The position numbers and the translations under genes are program-made. 9,284 nt of DNA from Lachnospiraceae bacterium UBA4317 (GTDB lineage: Bacteria > Bacillota_A > Clostridia > Lachnospirales > Lachnospiraceae), in assembly GCA_002394525.1 (NCBI GenBank), contig DGUF01000276.1:1683-10966 (forward strand), written 5' to 3'. Of the stretch, positions 1-6,286 are shown in pieces. The notes below the pieces were generated by a model. It had not been told where the DNA came from. It saw only the letters and a list, made by a program, of their open reading frames with translations, and did no database searches. The first letter of the stretch is position 1, and the number at the start of each line of letters is the position of its first letter.

Positions 1-2
1 CC

Positions 3-80
3 ACCGCTGCAGCAATCGTCACAGGCATGCTGCCGGCCGCTGTCAATATCAGGTCCAAAGGACAGAGTGAGGTTGTATGA
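3..80 (+). CDS. C-terminal end of a probable membrane protein (partial)
   Basis: This is an open frame from the left edge to a TGA at 78-80, giving 25 visible residues. It is a small, hydrophobic run (TAAAIVTGMLPAAVN) followed by a short charged, polar tail (IRSKGQSEVV). That pattern is typical of a last transmembrane helix and cytoplasmic tail of a permease. Its stop overlaps the start of the ATP-grasp gene as ATGA at 77-80, the classic arrangement for translational coupling. The overlap is the main reason for preferring this frame over the other two. If it is a transporter, the operon would have two transport proteins flanking the first ligase. The protein family cannot be named from so little sequence. 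Confidence 0.5.
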   Translation, partial: TAAAIVTGMLPAAVNIRSKGQSEVV

Positions 81-1291
81 AAACGATCATGGTCATTTCC
101 GGCACGCCTTCGGAGACTTCCGAAATGGCGCTCTATGAGGCAAAACAGGAAGGATACCGGTGTGTATTCTGTACGGACCAGCCCGATGAGAAATCCGGCC
201 GGCTGGCAGATGTTATATACCGGATCCGTCTTGACGACACCGATGCGCTGTTCGCTATCGCGGAGAAGGAGCACGCGGACGGCATCATTTCCATGTCTAC
301 GAAGGCCATGATTCCCGCGGCAGCCGTCTGCCGCCGACTCGGCCTGCCGGGCAATTCTCCGGAATCACTGGAACCCCTGATCTCCAAGGATGCCTTTCGT
401 GAGCTGGCTCTGCGTGCGGGCGTTTTTCACCCCGGCTTTGTCGTTCCGGCTTCCGCGGAAACGATCGAAGAGGAATGTGCCGCCCTGCACTTCCCGGTCA
501 TTGTCAAACCGGCACAGGGTTCTTCTTCCTTCGGACAGACCATCGTCTCCGGTATCCGTGGTCTGAGGATCGCATATGAAACCGCAGTCAGAGAGTCCTG
601 GAACCATAAAGCACTCATCGAAGAGTTCATCCCTCAGCCTTCACTGCGCGCGGTGGAGATCGACGTCTTCGTCGCGGGGGACGAGATCCTCTGGGACGGC
701 GTCCGGGACAGCTACCGCGTGGAAGCCGCTCCGCTCCGGCCGGTCTATGATGTCTATCCCGCGTCTCTTACCGCCGGTGAGCTCGATCAGATGCGGCACA
801 CAATCGCCGCGCTTCTCAGGGAAGCCGGCGTGCGCCTGGGCGAATACGATGTCGAAGGCTACTTTACGGAAGAGGGCGAATTTTTTGTGATCGAGATCAA
901 TCCGCGTCCCGCGGGCTATTATAATCCGCAGCATATTTTTTATTATTGCGGTGTGAACCTGACCAGGCTCCTGGTGACGACGGCGGTCGGCGACTGGTCC
1001 TGTTATGACAGGCTCCGGACGCAAAAAAGGACGAAAAACAATATCCTTGCCTATTCCGTATTCAGCCCGAAGGAAGGGGTTCTGGACCATGTATACATTC
1101 ACCCGTCTCTGGTGCCCAAAATGGTCGAGCAGCGCTTCCCGCTGGGCAGGCAGGAGGGACGCTTTGTGCAGGATATTCTGACAGCCATCAGGCCGATCAG
1201 CATTCTGGTATTTGCATTTGACTCAGAAGACGAGCTTGAAAGGGTCAGAAGCAGCGTCGACACCCTGATCTATCCCGTCCTTCGGGATTAA
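77..1291 (+). CDS. ATP-grasp domain carboxylate-amine ligase, function unassigned
   Basis: This 404-residue protein has the layout of carbamoyl-phosphate-synthase-like and BacD-like ATP-grasp ligases, which activate a carboxylate as an acyl phosphate and join it to an amine. Residues 1-100 form a Rossmann-like preATP-grasp domain (starting KTIMVISGT). The ATP-grasp fold spans about 104-305. Visible ATP/Mg elements are K104, the VIVKP lysine K144 followed by a Gly/Ser-rich loop (GSSSFG, 148-153), the IEEF acidic pair at 182-183, E260, and the metal-binding E273/N275/R277 in FVIEINPRPAG. A C-terminal domain (about 320-404) resembles the lid of BacD-type enzymes. The ATG at 77 overlaps the upstream stop and has GAGG just before it. 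It sits 44 nt before the MATE gene and in the same operon as a second, Ddl-type ATP-grasp enzyme, which favours secondary metabolism or peptide ligation over nucleotide synthesis. The substrates are unknown. Family call is strong, function weak. Confidence 0.9.
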   Translation: MKTIMVISGTPSETSEMALYEAKQEGYRCVFCTDQPDEKSGRLADVIYRIRLDDTDALFAIAEKEHADGIISMSTKAMIPAAAVCRRLGLPGNSPESLEPLISKDAFRELALRAGVFHPGFVVPASAETIEEECAALHFPVIVKPAQGSSSFGQTIVSGIRGLRIAYETAVRESWNHKALIEEFIPQPSLRAVEIDVFVAGDEILWDGVRDSYRVEAAPLRPVYDVYPASLTAGELDQMRHTIAALLREAGVRLGEYDVEGYFTEEGEFFVIEINPRPAGYYNPQHIFYYCGVNLTRLLVTTAVGDWSCYDRLRTQKRTKNNILAYSVFSPKEGVLDHVYIHPSLVPKMVEQRFPLGRQEGRFVQDILTAIRPISILVFAFDSEDELERVRSSVDTLIYPVLRD

Positions 1292-1335
1292 AAAAAGATG
1301 CGGAAATTCCCGGCGCGGCCAGCAGGATAGTAACA

Positions 1336-3087
1336 ATGGTGAAACAAGAGACAAAGTCGCGGTTTCTCAACCGTAAATACAGATCCATCCTCAAAGCCTC
1401 CCTTGCCATAGAGGGGGCGGCTTATCTTGTCTCTCTGACGGACTCTCTGGTCGCCGGCAACATGGTCAGCACCCAGGCTCTTGCCGCCGTTTCGCTTGCA
1501 GCCCCCTTCGCCTTCATCACGACCTTTCTCGCGAGTATGATCAATTCCGGTACTACCGTCAGCTATTCCTACTGCATAGGCAGGTATGACAGGAAACACG
1601 CCAACGAAGTGTTCAGTCAGGGCGCGCTGACGGCCGCCGCAGCCGGCGCGGTCACGCTGATCGCTTTCGAGTGCGGATCCGGGTACCTGGTCAGAAGCTG
1701 GGGCGGACCGGAATTGATGCAGACCTATCTGCGCGATTATTTCAGGATCTTCTGTGTCTACCTGAGTCTGGAGCCCCTCTCGGTGCTCCTGGACAATATG
1801 GTCCTCTCAGATGGCGGCGAGAGGCTGTCCGCCACCGCGAACATAGCAGAGATGGGCGGCAATGTACTGCTGTCTCTCCTGTTCGGAAGGATCTGGGGCG
1901 TCGCGGGCATTGCTCTGGCTTCCGTGGTCTGCAAGCTGATCTTTTTCGCTATCATCGGCGCATGGTTTTTCACGCCTCAGAACAACCTGGCCTTTGGCTT
2001 CTGCTTTCGGATAACAGACAGCCTGCGCGTATTCAGAAACGGAATCGTGAAGGCGTCTCCGATCATATACAAGGCACTTGCTGCCTTTACCCTGAATGCT
2101 TTTGTCATGAGGCAGTTCGGACTTGAAGCTTTTGTGCTGCTCAGCCTCGCCTTGAGAATCATCGGCGCCTCCTCGCTGTTTATCGGCCTGTCGCAGGCGG
2201 TCTCTCCCCTGGCCGGCACCCTGCGAGGGGAGCAGAATACACTGGCGCTGCGGGGGCTGATGCGAACGGCCTTCCTGACCCTGTTTACAGTCGGTGCCCT
2301 GTCTTCTGCAGTCACATTTGTCTTTGCCCGGCAGTTCGTGCGCGGTTTTGGCATCACGGATCCAGCCCTGCTGACGCAGGGAAGGGCAGTCCTTCGCATG
2401 GCCGGAAGCTCCTTTGTGTTTCAGGCACTCGCATCGCAGCTGTTCATCTACTACTACCTGATCGAGAAGAGGGTTCCATCGTTTTTGATCAGTGTGATCA
2501 AGGACCTGGCGGCTCCCCTGATGATCGGGATCACCGCTTCCCTGCTCTCGCACAATGTCACCGGTGTCTGGCTGGGTCTGGCGTCAGCGCCGGCGGTCGC
2601 CCTGGCGGCTGTACTCGTCTTCATCCGCTGCCGGTATGGCAGAGACCTCTTCCCTCTTCTGCTCCCGAATGAGAATGATAAAAATATTTTTATATACGAT
2701 TTCAATCTGGCACAGGACAATGAGCTTGAGGACACTGCGTCCGCCCTCTCCGAGACAGTGGTGGAGCTTTTGGACACACACGGCTCATCAAAAAGGACAC
2801 AGACGATCGCGGGAATGCTGCTGGAGGATACGATCCTCCTGATTGCCGGACAGAACAGAACGAAACAGCCCCTCCGCGCTGAGTGTACCGTGATGATCAA
2901 TGAACAGGGGGTCCGGCTGATCCTGCGCGATTCCGGTGAGATCACAGACATCGCAGGCGAACAGACAAAGATGGACTCCCTCCGCCGCTACGTCGTGATG
3001 CGGATGGGAGAAGCCCTGGATAACAAAGCATATCTGACTACAACGGGATATAATAGAAATGAGTTCTACATTGAGGAAAGACGATAA
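1336..3087 (+). CDS. MATE-family transporter with a C-terminal degenerate GHKL/RsbW-like ATPase domain
   Basis: This is a 583-residue, two-part protein. Residues about 15-435 are strongly hydrophobic with some twelve predicted membrane segments. They carry the MATE-type first-helix signature (SLTDSLVAGNMVSTQALAAVS, here split by position 33-53), so an ion-coupled exporter in the cytoplasmic membrane is likely. MATE proteins are usually about 450 residues, so residues about 445-583 are an added soluble domain. That part reads like an anti-sigma/GHKL ATPase: an N-box-like helix near 488-506 that lacks the usual Asn, a G1-like LRDSGE at 530-535, and a G2-like helix followed by a Tyr and an N.F.IE strand at 549-580. 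The ATG has AGGA 8 nt upstream. The 3' end overlaps the ddl-like gene by 29 bp. The natural role is probably export of the product made by the flanking ligases (inference). The C-terminal domain could bind a nucleotide or a partner, or be non-catalytic. Confidence 0.85.
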   Translation: MVKQETKSRFLNRKYRSILKASLAIEGAAYLVSLTDSLVAGNMVSTQALAAVSLAAPFAFITTFLASMINSGTTVSYSYCIGRYDRKHANEVFSQGALTAAAAGAVTLIAFECGSGYLVRSWGGPELMQTYLRDYFRIFCVYLSLEPLSVLLDNMVLSDGGERLSATANIAEMGGNVLLSLLFGRIWGVAGIALASVVCKLIFFAIIGAWFFTPQNNLAFGFCFRITDSLRVFRNGIVKASPIIYKALAAFTLNAFVMRQFGLEAFVLLSLALRIIGASSLFIGLSQAVSPLAGTLRGEQNTLALRGLMRTAFLTLFTVGALSSAVTFVFARQFVRGFGITDPALLTQGRAVLRMAGSSFVFQALASQLFIYYYLIEKRVPSFLISVIKDLAAPLMIGITASLLSHNVTGVWLGLASAPAVALAAVLVFIRCRYGRDLFPLLLPNENDKNIFIYDFNLAQDNELEDTASALSETVVELLDTHGSSKRTQTIAGMLLEDTILLIAGQNRTKQPLRAECTVMINEQGVRLILRDSGEITDIAGEQTKMDSLRRYVVMRMGEALDNKAYLTTTGYNRNEFYIEERR

Positions 3088-4051
3088 GATCATCGTCGTA
3101 TACGGGGGAGACTCGGCGGAGCGTGAACCGTCTGTCCGAAGCGGCCTTGCTGTTTACAGGGCTCTGAAAAGAATTGGCTATATCAACACCGAGCTCTTCG
3201 ACTTTCACGGGTACAGGCTCGGAGAACTTCTGGATGCCCGTCCCGACCTCGTGTTCATCGCCCTGCACGGACGATTTGGAGAAGACGGCTGTCTCCAGGG
3301 TGCCCTGGAGCTGGCCGGGATCCGGTATACAGGCTCCGGCCCGGCTGCCAGTGCGATCTGTATGGATAAGCCCCTGACAAAAATGTTTCTGAATGCGGCT
3401 GGCATTCCCACTCCAGGATACGCTGTCCTTGATCAGGAGGAGTACACAGACGCGGAAAGCGCTTTTGTCATGCTGGCCGGACAGACCGGCTTGCCCTTTC
3501 TCCTCAAGCCCGCCGACCAGGGCTCCGGGATCGGCATTTCGCTCGTACAAAAGAAAGAAGACCTGCCTGCCGCCGTCGAACTTGTCTTTCAGTACAACAC
3601 CAGGCTTCTTGCCGAGGAATACCTGCAGGGCACTGAGATCACACAGTCCATCATCGGCGACGGGGACGGCCTGCTGCTCCTTCCCGAGATCGAACTGGTG
3701 TCGGACGCTCCCTTCAGGAACTATCAGGTGAAATACACCCCGGGACTCAGCAGGCAGATCATCCCGGCCAGGATCAGTGAAGAGGAAAGAGAGCTTGTCA
3801 GGAACCTGTGCAGCCGGATCTTCCGGCTGGGCCGCCTCCGTGGATGCGCCAGGATCGACATGATCATCGACAAAGATCAGGGCCCCATGGTCCTGGAGAT
3901 CAACACACTTCCCGCCATGACTGAGACAAGCGCGCTGCCGGCCGCCGCAAAGGCAGCCGGCATTTCCATGGAGGAACTGACGGAGAAAATTGCCATTTGC
4001 GCGATGAGGCAGCCGCCTTCAGCTCAGGCCAGCGTAAGGGTCTCTCCGTAA
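3059..4051 (+). CDS. ddl: D-alanine--D-alanine ligase-like ATP-grasp enzyme, atypical
   Basis: This 330-residue protein matches the Ddl family in length and motif order: GGDSAERE (16-23, E21 equals the N-terminal substrate Glu), LHGRFGEDG (69-77), YTGSG (90-94), MDK (102-104), the ATP-loop FLLKPADQGSGIG (147-159), EEYLQGTEIT (186-195), the omega-loop VKY (224-226), ARID (264-267) and the Mg-binding LEIN (279-282). Ddl joins two D-alanines for peptidoglycan. The acceptor site differs from E. coli DdlB: the oxyanion Gly276 position is Ala286, Leu282 is Ala292, and GSS is GSG at 155-157. The Tyr of the omega loop (Y226) is kept, unlike VanA-type D-Lac ligases. The ATG lies inside the MATE gene with only a weak GGGA upstream, so coupled translation is likely. 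It is either a second cell-wall ligase or a specialised dipeptide ligase of this operon. The family call is firm and the substrate is open. Confidence 0.85.
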   Translation: MSSTLRKDDKIIVVYGGDSAEREPSVRSGLAVYRALKRIGYINTELFDFHGYRLGELLDARPDLVFIALHGRFGEDGCLQGALELAGIRYTGSGPAASAICMDKPLTKMFLNAAGIPTPGYAVLDQEEYTDAESAFVMLAGQTGLPFLLKPADQGSGIGISLVQKKEDLPAAVELVFQYNTRLLAEEYLQGTEITQSIIGDGDGLLLLPEIELVSDAPFRNYQVKYTPGLSRQIIPARISEEERELVRNLCSRIFRLGRLRGCARIDMIIDKDQGPMVLEINTLPAMTETSALPAAAKAAGISMEELTEKIAICAMRQPPSAQASVRVSP

Positions 4052-4776
4052 CCGCAGACCTGCCCGAACTCTCCATCCCGGATCCTGTAAGCCTCCCCGC
4101 GGATCTCCGCATGGACCTCTCCGCCGGACTGCGTCTGGAAGAGATAGCTGCCGTCGACGATGGCATAGAAGGTCCGGCCCACGCTGTCAGGATATGTGAT
4201 GTCCTCCATCAGCCGAAGCCCGTCTATGACGTCACTTTTGACCGCATTGTAGTGGGGCAGGACGTTGTAGTCTGTCAGGCCGAGCCCCGGGATAAAGCGC
4301 TGATAGGCAGGGTCTGCGGCCTCGCCCGGCATCTCGGGCTGGGCATAGACCGTGCGCGCGCAGTTCATGCTGCCGGCGCTGATGCCCATCACGATCCCGT
4401 CGTAACCGGCCAGCCGGTCCGCCAGACCGATCCTGCGGAAAAAGGCATTCTCCGTGGGCACATGTCCGCCGCCCAGGATGATAAAATCGTAGCTACCGAC
4501 TGCATCCGCCATCTCCTGTCCGTTGCGGGAATCGCAGAGGTCCATGCGGGAAAATGGCAGGCCGGTATCCCGCAGGATCTCTTCGAAATCCTGCCGCATC
4601 CTGTCGTTTAAGGAATACTCGTCCGGAAAGGCCGAGATCAGAAGGCATCCGGCCTGGTCCGGCCAGTGCCTTTGCAACTCCTCTACCATGCCGTTGGCCG
4701 GGTTGAAGCCGCTGTAGTCCGGAGTTTCATCGCTCCTGTATGTTCCAATCGGACTGCTTGTCAAAAAAAGGATCAT
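4024..4776 (-). CDS. Peptidase S51 family protein (peptidase E / cyanophycinase-like)
   Basis: This is a 250-residue cytosolic-type protein without a signal peptide. The nucleophile elbow GISAGSMN (131-138) puts the catalytic Ser at 133, and the upstream ILGGGH (100-105) and downstream GLGLTDYNVLPHYN (164-177, likely catalytic His175) are the expected S51 blocks. Characterised relatives remove N-terminal Asp from dipeptides (peptidase E) or act on cyanophycin, so a small-peptide substrate is likely but not proven. The start at 4776 was chosen over an in-frame ATG at 4911 because it has AAGGGAG 9 nt upstream and begins directly at the first beta strand (MILFLTSSP). The longer version would run into the neighbouring HD gene. 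It converges on the ddl-like gene with a 28-bp tail overlap and lies 115 nt downstream of the HD gene. Confidence 0.88.
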   Translation of the reverse strand: MILFLTSSPIGTYRSDETPDYSGFNPANGMVEELQRHWPDQAGCLLISAFPDEYSLNDRMRQDFEEILRDTGLPFSRMDLCDSRNGQEMADAVGSYDFIILGGGHVPTENAFFRRIGLADRLAGYDGIVMGISAGSMNCARTVYAQPEMPGEAADPAYQRFIPGLGLTDYNVLPHYNAVKSDVIDGLRLMEDITYPDSVGRTFYAIVDGSYLFQTQSGGEVHAEIRGEAYRIRDGEFGQVCGYGETLTLA

Positions 4777-4785
4777 TGTCTTTAT

Positions 4786-4792
4786 CTCCCTT
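4786..4792 (-). promoter_or_regulatory. Ribosome binding site deciding the S51 peptidase start
   Basis: On the - strand AAGGGAG lies about 9 nt before the ATG at 4776. No comparable site precedes the longer in-frame ATG at 4911, so the shorter protein is preferred. Confidence 0.7.
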
Positions 4793-4891
4793 AATTTCGC
4801 GGCCGGGGCCGGAATGTATCTGTCTGCTGCGTCCCGCCGAACTTCTGCACTGTACCCGGCAGAATATCCAGGATCTCCTTTTCCCAGGCAC

Positions 4892-5353
4892 TTACATCCC
4901 GAATTCCTCACACAGGGCAGTGAATCTGGCCTTTTCCTTGTCCTTGACAGCCTTGGACAGGTCGTTCATGCAGTGGTGGATGACATCGGCATCCTTGAGG
5001 ACCTCGTCCATGGGGCTGTCCACGACCAGTTTGTCATCGTGGTGGTAGATGGCCGAGCAGATCAGGTCTGTCTCGGCGTCATCTGTCTGCCCGAGCTCTG
5101 TGAGGATCGACCTGGCGAGCTCAGCCCCCTTGTGGGCATGGTCATCGTAGGATCCTGTCCGGTATGCGTGCAGGTCATGCAGCATGGCGGCCATGGCGGC
5201 CAGCTCGGGGTCCAGCCCGCGTTTTCTGGCGATCATGGTCGCGGCCAGGGAAACTCCGTACAGGTGATTTACGGCACTGATCCGCTTATCGGCATTTTCC
5301 ATTTTGTTCAGTTCCGCATCTACAATTTCTCTCAGGTCCTTTAATCTTCCCAT
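4892..5353 (-). CDS. HD domain-containing phosphohydrolase, function unassigned
   Basis: This 153-residue protein consists of a single HD domain. The metal ligands can be placed at H30 (NHLYGV), H59-D60 (MLHDLHAY) and D121 or D123 (KDADVIHH). Further histidines lie in DDHAHKGAELA (70-80) and YHHD (103-106), as is usual in this superfamily. HD proteins hydrolyse phosphate esters, often of nucleotides, but this small class has no agreed substrate. The start is well fixed: AAGGAGG at 5360-5366 on the - strand sits 6 nt from the ATG. It follows the cysteine hydrolase by 39 nt and very probably shares its transcript. Both could act on nucleotide or pyridine compounds, but that is conjecture. Confidence 0.88.
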   Translation of the reverse strand: MGRLKDLREIVDAELNKMENADKRISAVNHLYGVSLAATMIARKRGLDPELAAMAAMLHDLHAYRTGSYDDHAHKGAELARSILTELGQTDDAETDLICSAIYHHDDKLVVDSPMDEVLKDADVIHHCMNDLSKAVKDKEKARFTALCEEFGM

Positions 5354-5392
5354 GGATATCCTCCTTCGGATTTTTTTCTCTTCTTTCCTGAC

Positions 5393-5920
5393 TTATCCGT
5401 TTATCACCTGGATCTGGCAGGACCGCATGGTCTCCAGGGCCGCCAGATGTTTTTCGGGGGTCACCCCGGCGCAGCAGGAGGCGTCGACCGAGATCTTCAC
5501 CTCGGGCATCACTGCCTTGAGCAGGAGGGCATTGGAGACGACGCAGATGTCCGTGCACAGGCCCACCAGTTCCAGCTCGATCTCCTCTTTTTCAGACAGG
5601 TCTCTGAGGTCCGCCGCGAGCGCGGTGCTCCCGAAGGTCGGCTTCTCATAGATCTTTGCTTCCGTCAGCAGGTCTGCGATATCCGGGCGGATCTGCCAGC
5701 CTTCCGTCTCCCTGATGCAGTGGGGAACAGGCAGGTATTTTCCCTCCTGGGTCTGCATATAGTTCTCCCCGTGCGTATCCATGGTGGCGATCACATCGGC
5801 CGCCGGATAGGAGCGGATCTTGTCCTTCACCGCCTCTACGATCGCGACAGCCTCTCTTGTCCCGAGGGCCGCGTCGATAAAATCATTCTGCATGTCAATG
5901 ACGATCAATATCCTTCTCAT
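5393..5920 (-). CDS. Isochorismatase/nicotinamidase-like cysteine hydrolase
   Basis: This 175-residue enzyme of the isochorismatase fold has the full nicotinamidase-type triad: D9 (VIDMQNDF), K93 (EKPTFGS) and C126 (LCTDICVVSN). It also has candidate metal ligands D48 and H50 (MDTH) and H67 (PVPHC). Such enzymes hydrolyse an amide (nicotinamide to nicotinate in NAD salvage) or related amides and pterin or isochorismate substrates. The DTH..Y..TQEG..LP..HC block is the pyridine-amidase style, so a nicotinamidase (pncA-like) role is the leading guess. The start at 5920 was preferred to an in-frame ATG at 5956 because AGGAG lies 7 nt upstream and the protein then begins at the first core strand. 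The upstream gap (5921-6283) is unusually rich in hairpins. No nicotinate phosphoribosyltransferase gene is in the window to confirm the pathway. Confidence 0.87.
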   Translation of the reverse strand: MRRILIVIDMQNDFIDAALGTREAVAIVEAVKDKIRSYPAADVIATMDTHGENYMQTQEGKYLPVPHCIRETEGWQIRPDIADLLTEAKIYEKPTFGSTALAADLRDLSEKEEIELELVGLCTDICVVSNALLLKAVMPEVKISVDASCCAGVTPEKHLAALETMRSCQIQVING

Positions 5921-5951
5921 TTTCCTACTCCTGATTCTATTTCCATGAAAA

Positions 5952-5977
5952 TGCAAGACTCGCTCGCGAGTCTTGCA
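5952..5977 (-). terminator. Perfect hairpin 31 nt before the cysteine hydrolase start
   Basis: Arms TGCAAGACTCG and CGAGTCTTGCA (11 bp, no mismatch) enclose a CTCG loop. Read on the - strand it is followed by TTTTC, a weak U-tract. It could be a terminator or attenuator in the leader of the cysteine hydrolase gene, or simply one unit of the repeat-rich gap. Confidence 0.45.
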
Positions 5978-5980
5978 CGC

Positions 5981-6042
5981 CGGATGCGGGTTGACATTTC
6001 TTGTTTTTCAAAGACATGTCAACATCTTCCGCACCACATCCG
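5981..6042. repeat. Nested 62-nt inverted repeat
   Basis: Three collinear stems can be paired: CGGAT with ATCCG, GCGG with CCGC, and GTTGACAT with ATGTCAAC. They are separated only by short unpaired stretches on the right side, with an 18-nt apical loop. It may be a structured leader RNA, a fragment of a non-autonomous mobile repeat, or a protein-binding palindrome. No known riboswitch motif was recognised. Confidence 0.5.
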
Positions 6043-6069
6043 TGTTGCATCCAACAAACATCCGGTTTG
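6037..6069. repeat. Three CATCC boxes at 11-nt spacing
   Basis: CATCC begins at 6037, 6048 and 6059, giving three consecutive 11-mers. The spacing of about one helical turn places the boxes on one DNA face. The third box is also the loop of the hairpin at 6052-6072. Confidence 0.4.
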
Positions 6070-6072
6070 TTG
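6052..6072. repeat. 8-bp perfect hairpin
   Basis: Arms CAACAAAC and GTTTGTTG with loop ATCCG. A competing small hairpin TGTTG/CAACA (6043-6056) shares the left arm, so alternative folds are possible. Confidence 0.5.
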
Positions 6073-6078
6073 CGGAGC

Positions 6079-6183
6079 GTTTATTCTTCATCGCAGGATT
6101 GTACCCACGATGAAGCGAGTTTCCCTTTTTTGCGCGCGTATCCCACGACTGAAGTCACGGGTATTGCGCGATGAAGAATAAAC
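6079..6183. repeat. 16-bp inverted repeat bounding a 105-nt palindromic unit
   Basis: The ends GTTTATTCTTCATCGC (6079-6094) and its exact complement (6168-6183) enclose 73 nt. Inside are a GACT/AGTC palindrome flanked by CCC and GGG (6142-6161), and a second CGATGAAG (6108-6115) that can pair with the left end instead of the right end. The motif GTAcCCACGATGAAG near 6101 recurs near 6138 as GTATCCCACGACTGAAG. The inner hairpin resembles the subterminal hairpins of IS200/IS605-type elements, but no transposase or tnpB gene is present, so a remnant or MITE-like unit is only a suggestion. Confidence 0.55.
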
Positions 6184-6211
6184 TACTGTCCGATTCCTTA
6201 TGGAGCCACCA

Positions 6212-6286
6212 GAGTCAAAACTGAGTCAGCAGAACCGTCCCTTTTGACTCAAAATTGAGTCAGCAGAACCGTCCCCTTTTGACTCA
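6212..6286. repeat. Two tandem 34-nt palindromic repeats with GCAGAACCGTCCC cores
   Basis: TGAGTCA at 6222 and 6256 starts two copies of TGAGTCA-GCAGAACCGTCCC-TTTT-GACTCA that differ by one C. Each can form a 7-bp stem (6222-6251 and 6256-6286), and the junction TGACTCAA-AA-TTGAGTCA is itself a palindrome. A partial arm GAGTCAAAA precedes at 6212. The complementary GGGACGGTTCT core is, from memory, a recurrent intergenic motif in Clostridia and other bacteria. The last TGACTCA carries the stop codon of the ADP-ribosylglycohydrolase gene. Confidence 0.7.

Noticed and set aside
3049..3054. TATAAT just before the ddl-like start
   Set aside because: It lies inside the MATE coding region, has no -35 partner at 16-18 nt, and is only a few bases from the ATG, too close for a normal leader.
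4777..4900. A 38-codon frame on the - strand in the HD/S51 gap (reads ...WEKEILDILPG...)
   Set aside because: It looks protein-like but has no start codon or ribosome binding site in frame, so it is at most a fossil. Nothing else was seen in this 115-nt gap.
4777..4911. 45-residue N-terminal extension of the S51 peptidase from an ATG at 4911
   Set aside because: It has no ribosome binding site, overlaps the HD gene, and the residues do not belong to the S51 fold. The start at 4776 has a good site.
5934..5939. TAGAAT on the - strand before the cysteine hydrolase
   Set aside because: It overlaps the region next to the ribosome binding site, about 14 nt from the ATG, and lacks a -35 element.
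5447..6181. Long + strand open frame of 244 codons
   Set aside because: It is antisense to the cysteine hydrolase and then crosses the palindromic gap. The - strand frame has full catalytic motifs, so this is a shadow.
5952..6286. CRISPR array
   Set aside because: The repeats are palindromic and mostly of different sequence, the 34-nt units are directly abutting with no spacers, and no cas gene is present.
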